Positions 7,823 through 15,594 of a DNA stretch of 64,000 bases are shown here, one piece after another (within the stretch, counting starts at the first letter, position 1; each line of letters opens with the position of its first letter). Location of the stretch: the NCBI GenBank assembly GCA_049334165.1, contig JBEGHD010000017.1; one strand, 5' to 3'. The notes below the pieces were generated by a model. It did not search any database, was not told the DNA's origin, and saw only the letters and a program-made list of their open reading frames with translations. The position numbers were made by a program, and so were the translations under genes. Source of the stretch: JBEGHD01 sp049334165. Its GTDB lineage: Bacteria; Bacteroidota; Bacteroidia; Flavobacteriales_D; Sanyastnellaceae.

Positions 7823-7870
7823 GAAGAATTGAATAAATTGCTTGCTGGAAAGAGTAAGGTTGGAAACTAA
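7823..7870 (+). pseudogene. Orphan 3' gene end, EELNKLL tail copy 2
   Basis: Reads EELNKLLAGKSKVGN then the stop at 7868-7870. Nearly identical at DNA level to copy 1 at 7312-7341. No intact ORF leads into it. It is followed by the palindrome at 7882-7907. Confidence 0.45.
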
Positions 7871-7881
7871 GTTGAAGTGAA

Positions 7882-7907
7882 GCACGCGTTAGAAACGCGC
7901 GCTAGCG
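7882..7907. repeat. Palindromic repeat gcacgcgtt-agaaacgcgcgc
   Basis: The arms gcacgcgtt and aacgcgcgc surround a short loop and are followed by tagcg. A diverged copy is at 6995-7020. I recall this kind of palindrome as widespread in Bacteroidota intergenic DNA; that is memory, not a search. Confidence 0.55.
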
Positions 7908-7963
7908 TGGGGGATGTACTTGAAGTCGTTAATAAAAATTCGATTTGTAACAAGGAAAGTAAA

Positions 7964-8374
7964 ATGCTCAGATATTGGATTGAATATAAAATTCTAGTTC
8001 GAAAACTTTATGCCAAAAGGATCAGGACATGGAATTACAGTGCTGATGCTTTGGCAGTTTTTTTAGCTTTTATTTCATTTATATCATTACTATATATTTT
8101 AGAAAGTTTACAGATTATTCGAGGAATTGGCTATGCTAGCTTGAATTGGAAGATTCCGCTTTCATTGATCGGAGTCGTTGTTTATGCTGTATTATACGGT
8201 CTATTACATTTGTTTTCCCCTTTCCATTACAATCCGGAAGGCATTCACCTAATCAAGAAATGTTTCAAACGTGTAGAAGGGGTATCAAGATTAAGTGTCA
8301 CTATTGGGCTTTTGATGATTGTGCTACTGAATGTTATTAGTTTCATTTTCATGCTGCGATCATTGCCAATCTGA
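7964..8374 (+). CDS. Hypothetical membrane protein, three helices
   Basis: 136 aa from the ATG at 7964; the longer frame from 7877 would begin inside the palindromic repeat and adds a non-membrane leader. Membrane segments are near residues 26-46, 58-80 and 106-132, with a basic N terminus (EYKILVRKLYAKRIRTWNY). No family is recognised. Similar in size and topology to the ORF at 5730-6104, but I see no clear sequence similarity. Confidence 0.5.
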   Translation: MLRYWIEYKILVRKLYAKRIRTWNYSADALAVFLAFISFISLLYILESLQIIRGIGYASLNWKIPLSLIGVVVYAVLYGLLHLFSPFHYNPEGIHLIKKCFKRVEGVSRLSVTIGLLMIVLLNVISFIFMLRSLPI

Positions 8375-8502
8375 TGAAGTTAATTTTGGGCAACCCCACG
8401 GCTTTTAATCCTTCCGCTAGCTTCGAGCCTCCAGCTCGTACATTCCCTTTAAGCAAAAATTCCAATTAATCAATTCTGTTCTTGAGAAACGCATTCCGCG
8501 TT
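8375..8502. repeat. Repeat remnants
   Basis: ccttccgctagcttcgagcc and tccagctcgta (8410-8440) form a diverged copy of the gcgagct/agctcg palindrome. ccccacggctttt at 8394-8406 resembles the left half of another hairpin type. ccctttaagcaa at 8446-8457 also occurs at 6959-6970. No gene is seen. Confidence 0.45.
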
Positions 8503-8600
8503 AGGGATTGCAGTGGAAATCCTTTATTGCTGCATTGGCTTTTTGGCGCTGGGACAATAAAGATTGAAACGGAAAGCCCGACCCGTTAGGGGAACGCCCA
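8503..8600 (+). ncRNA. Structured intergenic element, copy 1 (gggattg ... cggaaagcccg ... cgccca)
   Basis: The skeleton agggattgcagtggaaatcc, then cggaaagcccg, then a short hairpin cccgttagggg, then aacgccca is shared with the element at 61062-61146 on the same strand, although the linkers differ. Conservation of motifs with variable hairpins suggests an RNA structure. From memory this looks like a repeat common in Bacteroidota intergenic regions, perhaps the Flavo-1 class. I cannot verify the class. Confidence 0.5.
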
Positions 8601-8629
8601 AATCACCTTCCTTTTCCTAAACCTTCAGC

Positions 8630-8668
8630 AAACAAAAAAAAAGGGATTGCCGAAGCGAATCCCTTTTC
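8630..8668 (-). terminator. Rho-independent terminator for the M16 protease genes
   Basis: On the minus strand aaagggatt and aatcccttt form a stem around a nine-base loop, followed by ten T residues. It lies 24 bases past the stop of the 8692-10782 gene. Confidence 0.85.
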
Positions 8669-8691
8669 TGAAAATTTATGTACTCTGACTT

Positions 8692-10782
8692 TTAGTCGAT
8701 AGAAAAGTCGGAGTTTGGAAATTTCGGGTTGAGGGTTACTTCGTCAACCGTCATTTTGATTTGCTGTGGGCCCACCTGCTGATCGATCTCTGAAGCGAAC
8801 TTCAGTCCGTCAAACTCTCTGTAAGACTTGATCATTGTGGTTTGCGTAACCTCACCTTGCGGAGTCTCCTGAGTCGACATGCTCATGATTTTCAATCCGC
8901 TGTCTACTGCATAGTACTCAGTGGTTTTGGCTCCGCTCGGAGTGGTGATTTCCACTACGTAAGCTTCCTGGCCTTCTACATCTTCGATTCCTTTCAAATC
9001 TAGTTCGTAGCCCATCTTTTCGTAAGCTGCCTCTGGGAGGATTTCCGCTTGCACGGCCATTTCCTGTGCGTCTTCACCTTCGAGCACCTGCTTTTGTCCC
9101 ATCTGGCTGACCATGGCTTTTTCGCCATCGTAGATCTGTTTTACAAAAACCTGCTCGCCCTGCGAAACGGTCATGCTAAACTGGCCTTTACGGTTTTGCT
9201 TCATCACCATGGTGAGATTCATTGGTCCCATGGCCATGCTGCCCTGCTGGCGAAGTGCGTTCACCTTGTCCCAGTTTTCTTGTCCACCAGTCGCCTCGAT
9301 GTAGTTGTCGATAACGTCTGCGGCAGTCATTCCCTCTGGCGCTGGCTTCATGTCTACGTATTCGCCTCCGTAGCGATTGCGCAGCTCTACTTTGTTTTTA
9401 CCGCTAAACTTGGCCAGCTTGTCGGCTACTTCATCGCGGTTACCCACAACAGTAATGTAGGCGTTGGCCGGCTTAATGTATTTCTCAGCCATGGCTTTCA
9501 CGTCTTCTTTGGTCACCGCAGCGAGGTTCGAAAGATAATTTTGGTAGTAATCTTCCGGCATGTCGTAGCGCTCGATGTTGAGTGCAAAACGGGCGATGGT
9601 TTGCGGACGCTCCAGTGAGCGGGCAAAGTTTCCATTCATTCCGTTTTTCACAAACTGAAGCGTAGAGTCTGCCACCATTTCATCGGAAATGTTTCTCAGC
9701 TCGTAGAGAAATTCAGTGACAGCACTGTCTGTAACTTCATTTCTCACACTTGCATAGGCGCTAAAGTATCCAACGTGCTCGTCTGTGCTCAATTGCGATC
9801 GGGCTCCATAAGTGTAACCTTTGTCTTCGCGCAGGTTTTGCATGAGGCGGCCGCTAAAAACTCCGCCACCGAGAATGCTGTTCATCACGTCAGCCTTGAT
9901 GGCATCTGGCGATCCTGGTTTGAGATCGATCGGGTAGGTAATGTTGATCACCGACTGCTTGGCGTTTGGCAGTGGCACAAAAACAACGCGGTTAGTTTCA
10001 GGTGGCGTTGGTTTTGGATACATCGTTTTTTCAACTTCACCGCGTTCCCAGCTTCCGAAGTGCTTTTCGGCTTGCTCGCGGGCTTCTTCAGCGTTTACAT
10101 CACCCACCACCACGAGGTAAGAAATGTTTGGCTTGAAGAAATTGTTGTAGTACTCAATTAAATCTTCGCGGTTGATTTTCTCTACCGTTTCCTCCGTGGT
10201 TTGCTCACCGTAAGGGTGGTCGAGACCGTAACGCATCGCTTTCACGATATTCGAAGAAATGCTGTTCGGGTCAGTTTTGGAAGACGCCAGTCCACTGAGT
10301 GTTTGCTTTCTCACTTTCTCGAGTTCGTCTTCCGGGAAAGTCGGGTTGAGAACCACGTCCGACATGATTTCGAGGAGTTCATCAGAGTGCTTTTTCAAAG
10401 AGCTGGCATAAGCTCCAGTCGAGTATGTACTCATGCTCGCTCCGATGTAGTCGATGGCTTTGTCGATTTCTGTCTTCGATTTGGACTCGGTACCAGCTTT
10501 GAGCAGTTGCCCGGCCATTTCTACGTAACCCGCCTTGTCGCCTTCGATCACAGGGTCGCGATCTACGGTGAGCTGGTAAGAAACGCGTGGAAGTTTGTGA
10601 TTTTCCACAACGATCACTTTCAGGCCGTTATCGAGAGAAAAAGTGCTGTAGTCTCCGAGATTAATTTCTGGGGCTGGACCGGCTTCAGGAGCCTGGGTTC
10701 TGTCCAGATTTTTTGATGGGCTACAGGCAAAAATGAATGCCGTAACCAATGCTAATGAAAGATATAATTTATTGAATTTCAT
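8692..10782 (-). CDS. M16 family peptidase-like lipoprotein, non-catalytic subunit
   Basis: 696 aa. It starts with a lipoprotein signal (LALVTAFIFACS, Cys20). Residues about 45-465 are two M16 domains: LDNGLKVIVVENHKLPRVSY at the start and LREDKGYTYGARSQLS in the second domain with the conserved R/Y pair. The zinc-binding HxxEH is replaced by AGYVEMAGQLLKAG, so this chain should not bind zinc. Residues about 480-696 are an extra domain (DVIDNYIEATGGQENWDKVNALRQQGSM...) resembling LolA-like or outer-membrane lipoprotein-sorting folds. The catalytic partner is encoded 53 bp upstream in the same operon, so a heterodimeric envelope protease is likely. Confidence 0.9.
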   Translation of the reverse strand: MKFNKLYLSLALVTAFIFACSPSKNLDRTQAPEAGPAPEINLGDYSTFSLDNGLKVIVVENHKLPRVSYQLTVDRDPVIEGDKAGYVEMAGQLLKAGTESKSKTEIDKAIDYIGASMSTYSTGAYASSLKKHSDELLEIMSDVVLNPTFPEDELEKVRKQTLSGLASSKTDPNSISSNIVKAMRYGLDHPYGEQTTEETVEKINREDLIEYYNNFFKPNISYLVVVGDVNAEEAREQAEKHFGSWERGEVEKTMYPKPTPPETNRVVFVPLPNAKQSVINITYPIDLKPGSPDAIKADVMNSILGGGVFSGRLMQNLREDKGYTYGARSQLSTDEHVGYFSAYASVRNEVTDSAVTEFLYELRNISDEMVADSTLQFVKNGMNGNFARSLERPQTIARFALNIERYDMPEDYYQNYLSNLAAVTKEDVKAMAEKYIKPANAYITVVGNRDEVADKLAKFSGKNKVELRNRYGGEYVDMKPAPEGMTAADVIDNYIEATGGQENWDKVNALRQQGSMAMGPMNLTMVMKQNRKGQFSMTVSQGEQVFVKQIYDGEKAMVSQMGQKQVLEGEDAQEMAVQAEILPEAAYEKMGYELDLKGIEDVEGQEAYVVEITTPSGAKTTEYYAVDSGLKIMSMSTQETPQGEVTQTTMIKSYREFDGLKFASEIDQQVGPQQIKMTVDEVTLNPKFPNSDFSID

Positions 10783-10835
10783 TTCTCTTGCGATTTTATT
10801 TCAATCCGATTTTGTCGGTGAGTTTTTAGTCTGAC

Positions 10836-12182
10836 TTATTTTACTGAGCTGGTGTCGCCTTCTTTTTCCTGCAAGAAGTAGAGCACTACTCTGTTCTCTG
10901 GCACGTAGTATTCGTTGGCCACGCGCATCAGGTCTTCTTTGGTGACTGCCATGTAGCGCTCAATCTCAGTGTTGATGAGGTTGGCATCGCCAAGATACAT
11001 GTGGTAGTTTGCCAGACTTTCGGCAATTCCCGCAACTGTAGAATTTCGAACGATGAAATCGTTTTCGATTTGGTTTCTCAGTTTTTGGTACTCCCAGTCG
11101 CTGATTTTTTCGTTTCTCACTTTTTCGAATTCCGCATTCATTGCTTCCTCCACATCTTTAGGAGCTACTCCGGCATTGGCCAGTGCAAAGGCGATGGTAA
11201 GTCCCGGGTGTTCGAGTTCAAAAGAAAACGCTCCGCAGAACATCGCTAGTTGCTTTTCTTCAACGACTGACTGATTTAACCTTGAGCTTTCACCATCAGA
11301 GAGCAATGTGTTGAGCATGTCAACTGCATAAAAATCTTCAGTTCCCTGAGCGGGGATGTGGTAAGCCTGAAGAATCATTGGCAGCTGGTCGTCACCCCAA
11401 ACGGTGTCTCGAACTTCTGCTGTTTTCTCTGGCTCTAATTCCGTCACTTCAGGAATTTCCTTTTCTCCGCGAGGAATGCCGGAGAAATATTTTTCGATAA
11501 GTTTTTTGGTCTCTTTGATATTGAGATCACCTGCGATAGAAAGTACCGCGTTGTTGGGCACGTAGTAGGTGTTGTAAAAGTCGATGAAGTCCTGCTCCTC
11601 AGCAGCGTTGAGGTGCTCCATCGAACCAATTGTGGTCCAGCGGTAAGGGTGCTCCACATAGGCGTGTTTCATAGTTTCTTCCAGCAAGTTTCCGTAAGGC
11701 TGATTATCTACACGCTGGCGCTTTTCTTCTTTCACCACCTCGCGCTGTGTTTCAATACCAACTTCTTCCACCTTCGCGTGGAGCATTCTTTCTGATTCTA
11801 GCCAGAGGCCGAGTTCCAGTTGGTTAGACGGGAGCACTTCGTAGTAGAAAGTGCGGTCGTTCGAGGTGTTCGCATTGAGCGTTCCACCGGCATTTTCAAC
11901 GTACTCGGTGTACTCACCGCGACCGATGTTTTCAGATCCTTCGAAAAGGAGGTGCTCAAAAAAGTGAGCCATTCCAGTTCTGCTGGTATCTTCATTTTTA
12001 GACCCAACGTGATACATGACTGTCACTGCTACAATTGGCGTGGACTTGTCCTGATGTAGAATCACATGGAGTCCATTGTCGAGCGTGAATTCTTCAAACT
12101 CGATTTCATTGGTTTGAGCTATTGCTGCGGTGCCTGTAAACAGCGCCACCACGAGCAAGCTGAGGGTAGTTAATTTTCTCAT
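10836..12182 (-). CDS. M16 family zinc peptidase, catalytic subunit
   Basis: 448 aa. A signal peptide (MRKLTTLSLLVVALFTGTAAIAQ) is followed by LDNGLHVILHQDKSTPIVAV and the inverted zinc motif HFFEH (His73, Glu76, His77). The distal Glu ligand is expected in TQREVVKEEKRQRVDNQPYG. Family members are processing proteases that hydrolyse oligopeptides in a clamshell chamber; this one is predicted periplasmic. It is first in a two-gene minus-strand unit, and the downstream lipoprotein lacks HxxEH. This is a common catalytic plus non-catalytic arrangement. Confidence 0.92.
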   Translation of the reverse strand: MRKLTTLSLLVVALFTGTAAIAQTNEIEFEEFTLDNGLHVILHQDKSTPIVAVTVMYHVGSKNEDTSRTGMAHFFEHLLFEGSENIGRGEYTEYVENAGGTLNANTSNDRTFYYEVLPSNQLELGLWLESERMLHAKVEEVGIETQREVVKEEKRQRVDNQPYGNLLEETMKHAYVEHPYRWTTIGSMEHLNAAEEQDFIDFYNTYYVPNNAVLSIAGDLNIKETKKLIEKYFSGIPRGEKEIPEVTELEPEKTAEVRDTVWGDDQLPMILQAYHIPAQGTEDFYAVDMLNTLLSDGESSRLNQSVVEEKQLAMFCGAFSFELEHPGLTIAFALANAGVAPKDVEEAMNAEFEKVRNEKISDWEYQKLRNQIENDFIVRNSTVAGIAESLANYHMYLGDANLINTEIERYMAVTKEDLMRVANEYYVPENRVVLYFLQEKEGDTSSVK

Positions 12183-12243
12183 AATTTCCGATTTTGATCG
12201 ACTAAAATAGAATTTAGATTTATCCTTACTAAATTAATAATGG

Positions 12244-12305
12244 CGACCGGTACAAATGGTTCACGACCGGTTGTATGGCAAAATGAATAAGAACGGTTAA
12301 TTTTG
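12244..12305 (+). promoter_or_regulatory. hutH promoter with two accggt boxes
   Basis: A Bacteroidota -7 box TAATTTTG (TAnnTTTG) lies at 12298-12305, 30 bases before the hutH start. Upstream, cgaccggt occurs twice (12244-12251 and 12264-12271), exactly 20 bp apart, so both palindromic accggt cores face the same side of the helix. This is the layout of a dimeric regulator operator. No TTG at the expected -33 spacing is seen, which would fit an activator-dependent promoter. Confidence 0.45.
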
Positions 12306-12335
12306 GCGCTCTGCAACAAATAAAATCGAAGAAAA

Positions 12336-13835
12336 ATGGGTCATCAAATTTCCAGTGAAGAGCTCACGCTCGAAAAGCTTCAAAAGATTATTTCTGAAAA
12401 GCAATCCTTATCACTCTCTGAAAAGAGCAAGAGCTTGATTGAAAAATGCAGGAATTATCTGGATGAGAAACTGGAAGATGGAGACCATACGATCTACGGA
12501 ATCAATACCGGATTTGGGTCGCTTTGCAACACTGTGATCGACAAGGATGATCGCGAGCAGTTGCAAATTAACCTGGTGAGATCGCATGCCGCGGGAGCAG
12601 GAGAAGAAGTGCCGAAGCACATCGTAAAGCTGATGCTTTTGCTAAAAGCACAGGGATTGAGCTACGGCCACAGTGGTGCGCAACTGGCCACTGTTCAGCG
12701 CCTAATCGATTTTTACAACAACGATATTCTACCTGTGGTCTACCAAATGGGATCGCTCGGAGCTTCCGGGGATTTGGCTCCGCTGGCGCACCTTTCTCTT
12801 CCGCTTTTTGGCGAAGGGGAAGTATACTATAAAGGAGAAAAACAACCGGCCTCAAAAGTGCTGGAGCAGAAGGGCTGGGAGCCACTGACATTGAGGAGTA
12901 AAGAAGGTTTGGCGTTGCTTAACGGAACTCAGTTCATGTCGGCCTACGGCTCGTGGGGTGTGTTGAGAGCGCAGGAACTTTTGAAGTGGTCAGATTTGAT
13001 TGCAGCACTTTCACTCGAAGTTTATGATGGACGGATTGAGCCGTTTCACAGCTCGGTTCACAAGGTGCGAAAACAACCGGGACAATTGAAAACTGCCGAG
13101 CGTTTTCAGAAGCTACTTGCGGGAAGTGAACTCATCACCAGAGAAAAAGAACACGTTCAGGATCCGTATTCATTCCGCTGTGTTCCGCAGGTTCACGGAG
13201 CTTCAAAGGACGCTGTGGAAAACGTGGCTCGCACTTTCGAGAATGAAATCAACAGCGTCACCGACAACCCGACTGTTTTCCCTGATGAGGATTTGATTAT
13301 CTCTGCCGGGAATTTTCACGGTCAGCCGGTGGCAATGGCTCACGAGCAGCTGGCTTTGGCGATGGCCGAAATCGGCAGCATTTCCGAAAGAAGAACTTAC
13401 AAATTAGTGAGCGGAACTCGCGGGTTGCCAGCCTTTTTGGTTGACGACCCGGGGTTGAATTCCGGATTTATGATTCCGCAATACACCGCAGCTTCTATGG
13501 TGAGTCAAAACAAACAGCTATGCACTCCTGCTGTGGTCGACACCATTGATTCTTCAAACGGACAGGAAGACCATGTGAGCATGGGCGCAAATGCCGCAAC
13601 CAAGATGTTCCGGGTGATCGAAAACGTGGAGAACATCCTGGCGATTGAGCTGCTCAACGCTGCTCAGGGACTGGAGTTTAGAAGGCCTGCAAAGAGCTCC
13701 GCGAGCATTGAAAAGTTATTTTCAGCATTCAGAGAAAAGGTGCCTTTCGCAGAAAAAGATGTGATCATGCACGATCTTATGCAAAAGAGTTTGAAATTTC
13801 TTCGCGAGAATCGTTTTGAGGATGTAGTGGCATAA
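12336..13835 (+). CDS. hutH: Histidine ammonia-lyase
   Basis: 499 aa, normal length. It eliminates ammonia from L-histidine to give urocanate, the first step of histidine degradation, in the cytoplasm. Visible features are YGINTGFGSLCNTVI, LQINLVRSHAAGAGE with the His of the HAL-type active site, GSLGASGDLAPLAHLSLPL with Ala143-Ser144-Gly145 forming the MIO prosthetic group, NGTQFMSAYGSW, and the NSVTDNPTVFPDE and QEDHVSMGANAATK blocks. The other hut genes are not adjacent, so the gene stands alone, divergent from the M16 pair. HAL is favoured over tyrosine or phenylalanine lyase because of the SHAAG motif. Confidence 0.93.
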   Translation: MGHQISSEELTLEKLQKIISEKQSLSLSEKSKSLIEKCRNYLDEKLEDGDHTIYGINTGFGSLCNTVIDKDDREQLQINLVRSHAAGAGEEVPKHIVKLMLLLKAQGLSYGHSGAQLATVQRLIDFYNNDILPVVYQMGSLGASGDLAPLAHLSLPLFGEGEVYYKGEKQPASKVLEQKGWEPLTLRSKEGLALLNGTQFMSAYGSWGVLRAQELLKWSDLIAALSLEVYDGRIEPFHSSVHKVRKQPGQLKTAERFQKLLAGSELITREKEHVQDPYSFRCVPQVHGASKDAVENVARTFENEINSVTDNPTVFPDEDLIISAGNFHGQPVAMAHEQLALAMAEIGSISERRTYKLVSGTRGLPAFLVDDPGLNSGFMIPQYTAASMVSQNKQLCTPAVVDTIDSSNGQEDHVSMGANAATKMFRVIENVENILAIELLNAAQGLEFRRPAKSSASIEKLFSAFREKVPFAEKDVIMHDLMQKSLKFLRENRFEDVVA

Positions 13836-14204
13836 AAAACTGATTCTTAAAGTTTCGAGAACAATTACCAAGTCGTTTTTGAATTGATCTCATTTCCCTT
13901 CTCCTGTCTCGACTCCGCTCGACAGCCGGCCTACCCGCTCAATTCAGACTGGTGCGTTTGGAGGTTCTCGAGCGGAGTCGAGAGACAGAGTTGCGATAAT
14001 CCTCAAAAGGCTGCCAATTAAGTCAATAAAACCAGATTCAGTTTTTTTGCATAAAAAAACCAACCCCTAAAATCAGATTAGGAGTTGGTTCATCATTAGG
14101 CTTTAGCCTTGTTTGTCGAACCTCCATAAGCAGTGAACCTTCTAATTTTCACTGTGATCACAAGGCGTTGTTAGCGATTTGCGATTTGTTTAAAGCAAAT
14201 TTTA
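13836..14204. repeat. Intergenic region with inverted tctcgactccgctcgac repeats
   Basis: The arms at 13905-13925 (tgtctcgactccgctcgaca) and 13965-13986 (ttctcgagcggagtcgagag) are about 39 bases apart, the same architecture as at 95-173. The interior sequence also shares short blocks with the first copy (acaaacggcttactc versus acagccggcctaccc). The rest holds a terminator and no gene. Confidence 0.7.
14052..14090 (-). terminator. Terminator for the DUF892 gene
   Basis: On the minus strand aaccaactccta pairs with taggggttggtt (one mismatch) around a nine-base loop and is followed by seven T residues. It lies about 115 bases past the stop at 14205. Confidence 0.7.
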
Positions 14205-14690
14205 TCAGGCCATCGCCTCTTCGTTGATTTGAGCTTTTGCCAATTTTTTAAGTCTTTCATCCGCTTCTTTTTCTTCATTAAGCGTTTTCTTCAAGTGATT
14301 AAGCACCTGCTTTTCGCCAGTCATTTCTGCGTAAGTGCAAGCCGAACCGTAACCTGCTATTTGGTAGTGCGCAATTCTTTGAAACTCTGCAATCATTCCG
14401 GCATCCTTCACTTCATCTTCGGCTTCCATGGCCGTCATGTCTTTTGCTTCGCGGATCAAGCCAGCCATTGCCTTGCAAGTTTCTTTTTCAGGGTTCACTT
14501 CCAAAATTTTGCTGACTTCTACCAGTCGCTCACGCTGATCTTTCGATTCCTGCAGAATGTCATCGACCAAAGACTTCATGTCGTGGCTTGTTATCGATTC
14601 GGCCAATGATGGCACAGCTTCGATAAACTGAGTTTCTGCTGAGTATAAATCTTGTATTTCGTGTTGTAATAAATCTCTTAGAGTCTTCAT
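14205..14690 (-). CDS. DUF892 (YciE/YciF-like) ferritin-like protein
   Basis: 161 aa. The N-terminal LRDLLQHEIQDLYSAETQFIEAVPSLAESI is the hallmark of the YciF/DUF892 family, a four-helix ferritin-like fold with carboxylate-rich helices. Later blocks are KDQRERLVEV, KETCKAMAGLIREAKDM and AEFQRIAHYQIAGYGSACTYAEM, which carries the EH-type metal-ligand pattern. Family members are stress-induced in several bacteria; the reaction is not settled. Single gene, minus strand. Confidence 0.88.
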   Translation of the reverse strand: MKTLRDLLQHEIQDLYSAETQFIEAVPSLAESITSHDMKSLVDDILQESKDQRERLVEVSKILEVNPEKETCKAMAGLIREAKDMTAMEAEDEVKDAGMIAEFQRIAHYQIAGYGSACTYAEMTGEKQVLNHLKKTLNEEKEADERLKKLAKAQINEEAMA

Positions 14691-14892
14691 AATTTCTTGG
14701 TTTTAGGGTTCAACAAGTTCACTTCAATCGGCTCAAAACCAATGCCATTTAAAGGAGATTCGGGACGTTGCGGTCTGCGAAATGAATTCCAAATTTTGGT
14801 TGTGAATCTAACTTCACAGATTTCAATAGAAAGCAACACTTTTTAAGAAATCGAAAATGAACCAAAGACGGGCTCACTTCGTTTGTTTTGTG

Positions 14893-15594
14893 ATGAAAAA
14901 GTTCAAGTTTATGTCCAATCACAAGTTTTTCAATTTCGCTTTTTTGATGATGCTCGTGCTGTCTTCGTGTTCAGCGCAAGACCGCAGCTCGTCAGACTCA
15001 AATGAGTACATCGAACCGAATGAGCTTTCCGATGCTCAAAAAGAACAGCTCGAATCAGCAGTGTTTGCCGGAGGTTGTTTTTGGTGTACTGAAGCCGTTT
15101 TTGAAAGAGTGGAAGGTGTGGTAAAAGTCGTTTCCGGTTACAGCGGAGGCGATGAGTCAACAGCCGATTACTCTATGGTGAGCAGTGGCAAAACGGATCA
15201 TGCGGAGGCCATTGAAATTTTTTACGATCCCGACAAGATTGACTACCGCACGCTGGTGAAAGCGTTCCTCGGTGGACACGACCCAACGCAGCTCAACCGC
15301 CAGGGACCGGACGTGGGAACTCAGTACCGCTCGGCCATTTTTTACAGAACTGAAGAAGAGAAAAAGATTGCCCAGGAGGTCATCTCTGAGTTTGAGGAAA
15401 AAGGTGTTTACTCAGATGAGATTGTCACCAAGCTTACTCCGTTTGACGGTTTCTACCTTGCGGAAGATTACCACCAAAACTACTACAGGCTAAATCCAAA
15501 CAACAGTTACATCCGCAGTGTCTCCAAACCCAAGGTGGAAAAATTCATGAAAAATTACCCGGAGTTGCTGAAGGAAGAATATCGGAAGAAGTAG
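14893..15594 (+). CDS. msrA: Lipoprotein peptide-methionine (S)-S-oxide reductase
   Basis: 233 aa from the ATG at 14893; alternatives are 14857 and 14911, and the last would leave the shortest lipoprotein signal. The signal FLMMLVLSSC predicts lipidation at the Cys of SSCSAQ, so the enzyme is attached to the envelope. The MsrA core contains FAGGCFWCTEAVFERVEGV (first Cys catalytic), GYSGG, SGKTDHAEAIEI, GGHDPTQLNRQGPDVGTQYRSAIF and AEDYHQNYY. It reduces methionine-S-sulfoxide in proteins. No MsrB domain is fused. In the envelope it would repair oxidised exported proteins. Confidence 0.93.
   Translation: MKKFKFMSNHKFFNFAFLMMLVLSSCSAQDRSSSDSNEYIEPNELSDAQKEQLESAVFAGGCFWCTEAVFERVEGVVKVVSGYSGGDESTADYSMVSSGKTDHAEAIEIFYDPDKIDYRTLVKAFLGGHDPTQLNRQGPDVGTQYRSAIFYRTEEEKKIAQEVISEFEEKGVYSDEIVTKLTPFDGFYLAEDYHQNYYRLNPNNSYIRSVSKPKVEKFMKNYPELLKEEYRKK

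Noticed and set aside
9049..10716. Long plus-strand frames opposite the M16 lipoprotein gene
   Set aside because: His/Val-rich shadow translations of a well-supported minus-strand gene.
12336..13835. Phenylalanine or tyrosine ammonia-lyase instead of HutH
   Set aside because: The SHAAG segment and overall length favour histidine ammonia-lyase; lack of adjacent hut genes is not strong evidence against it.
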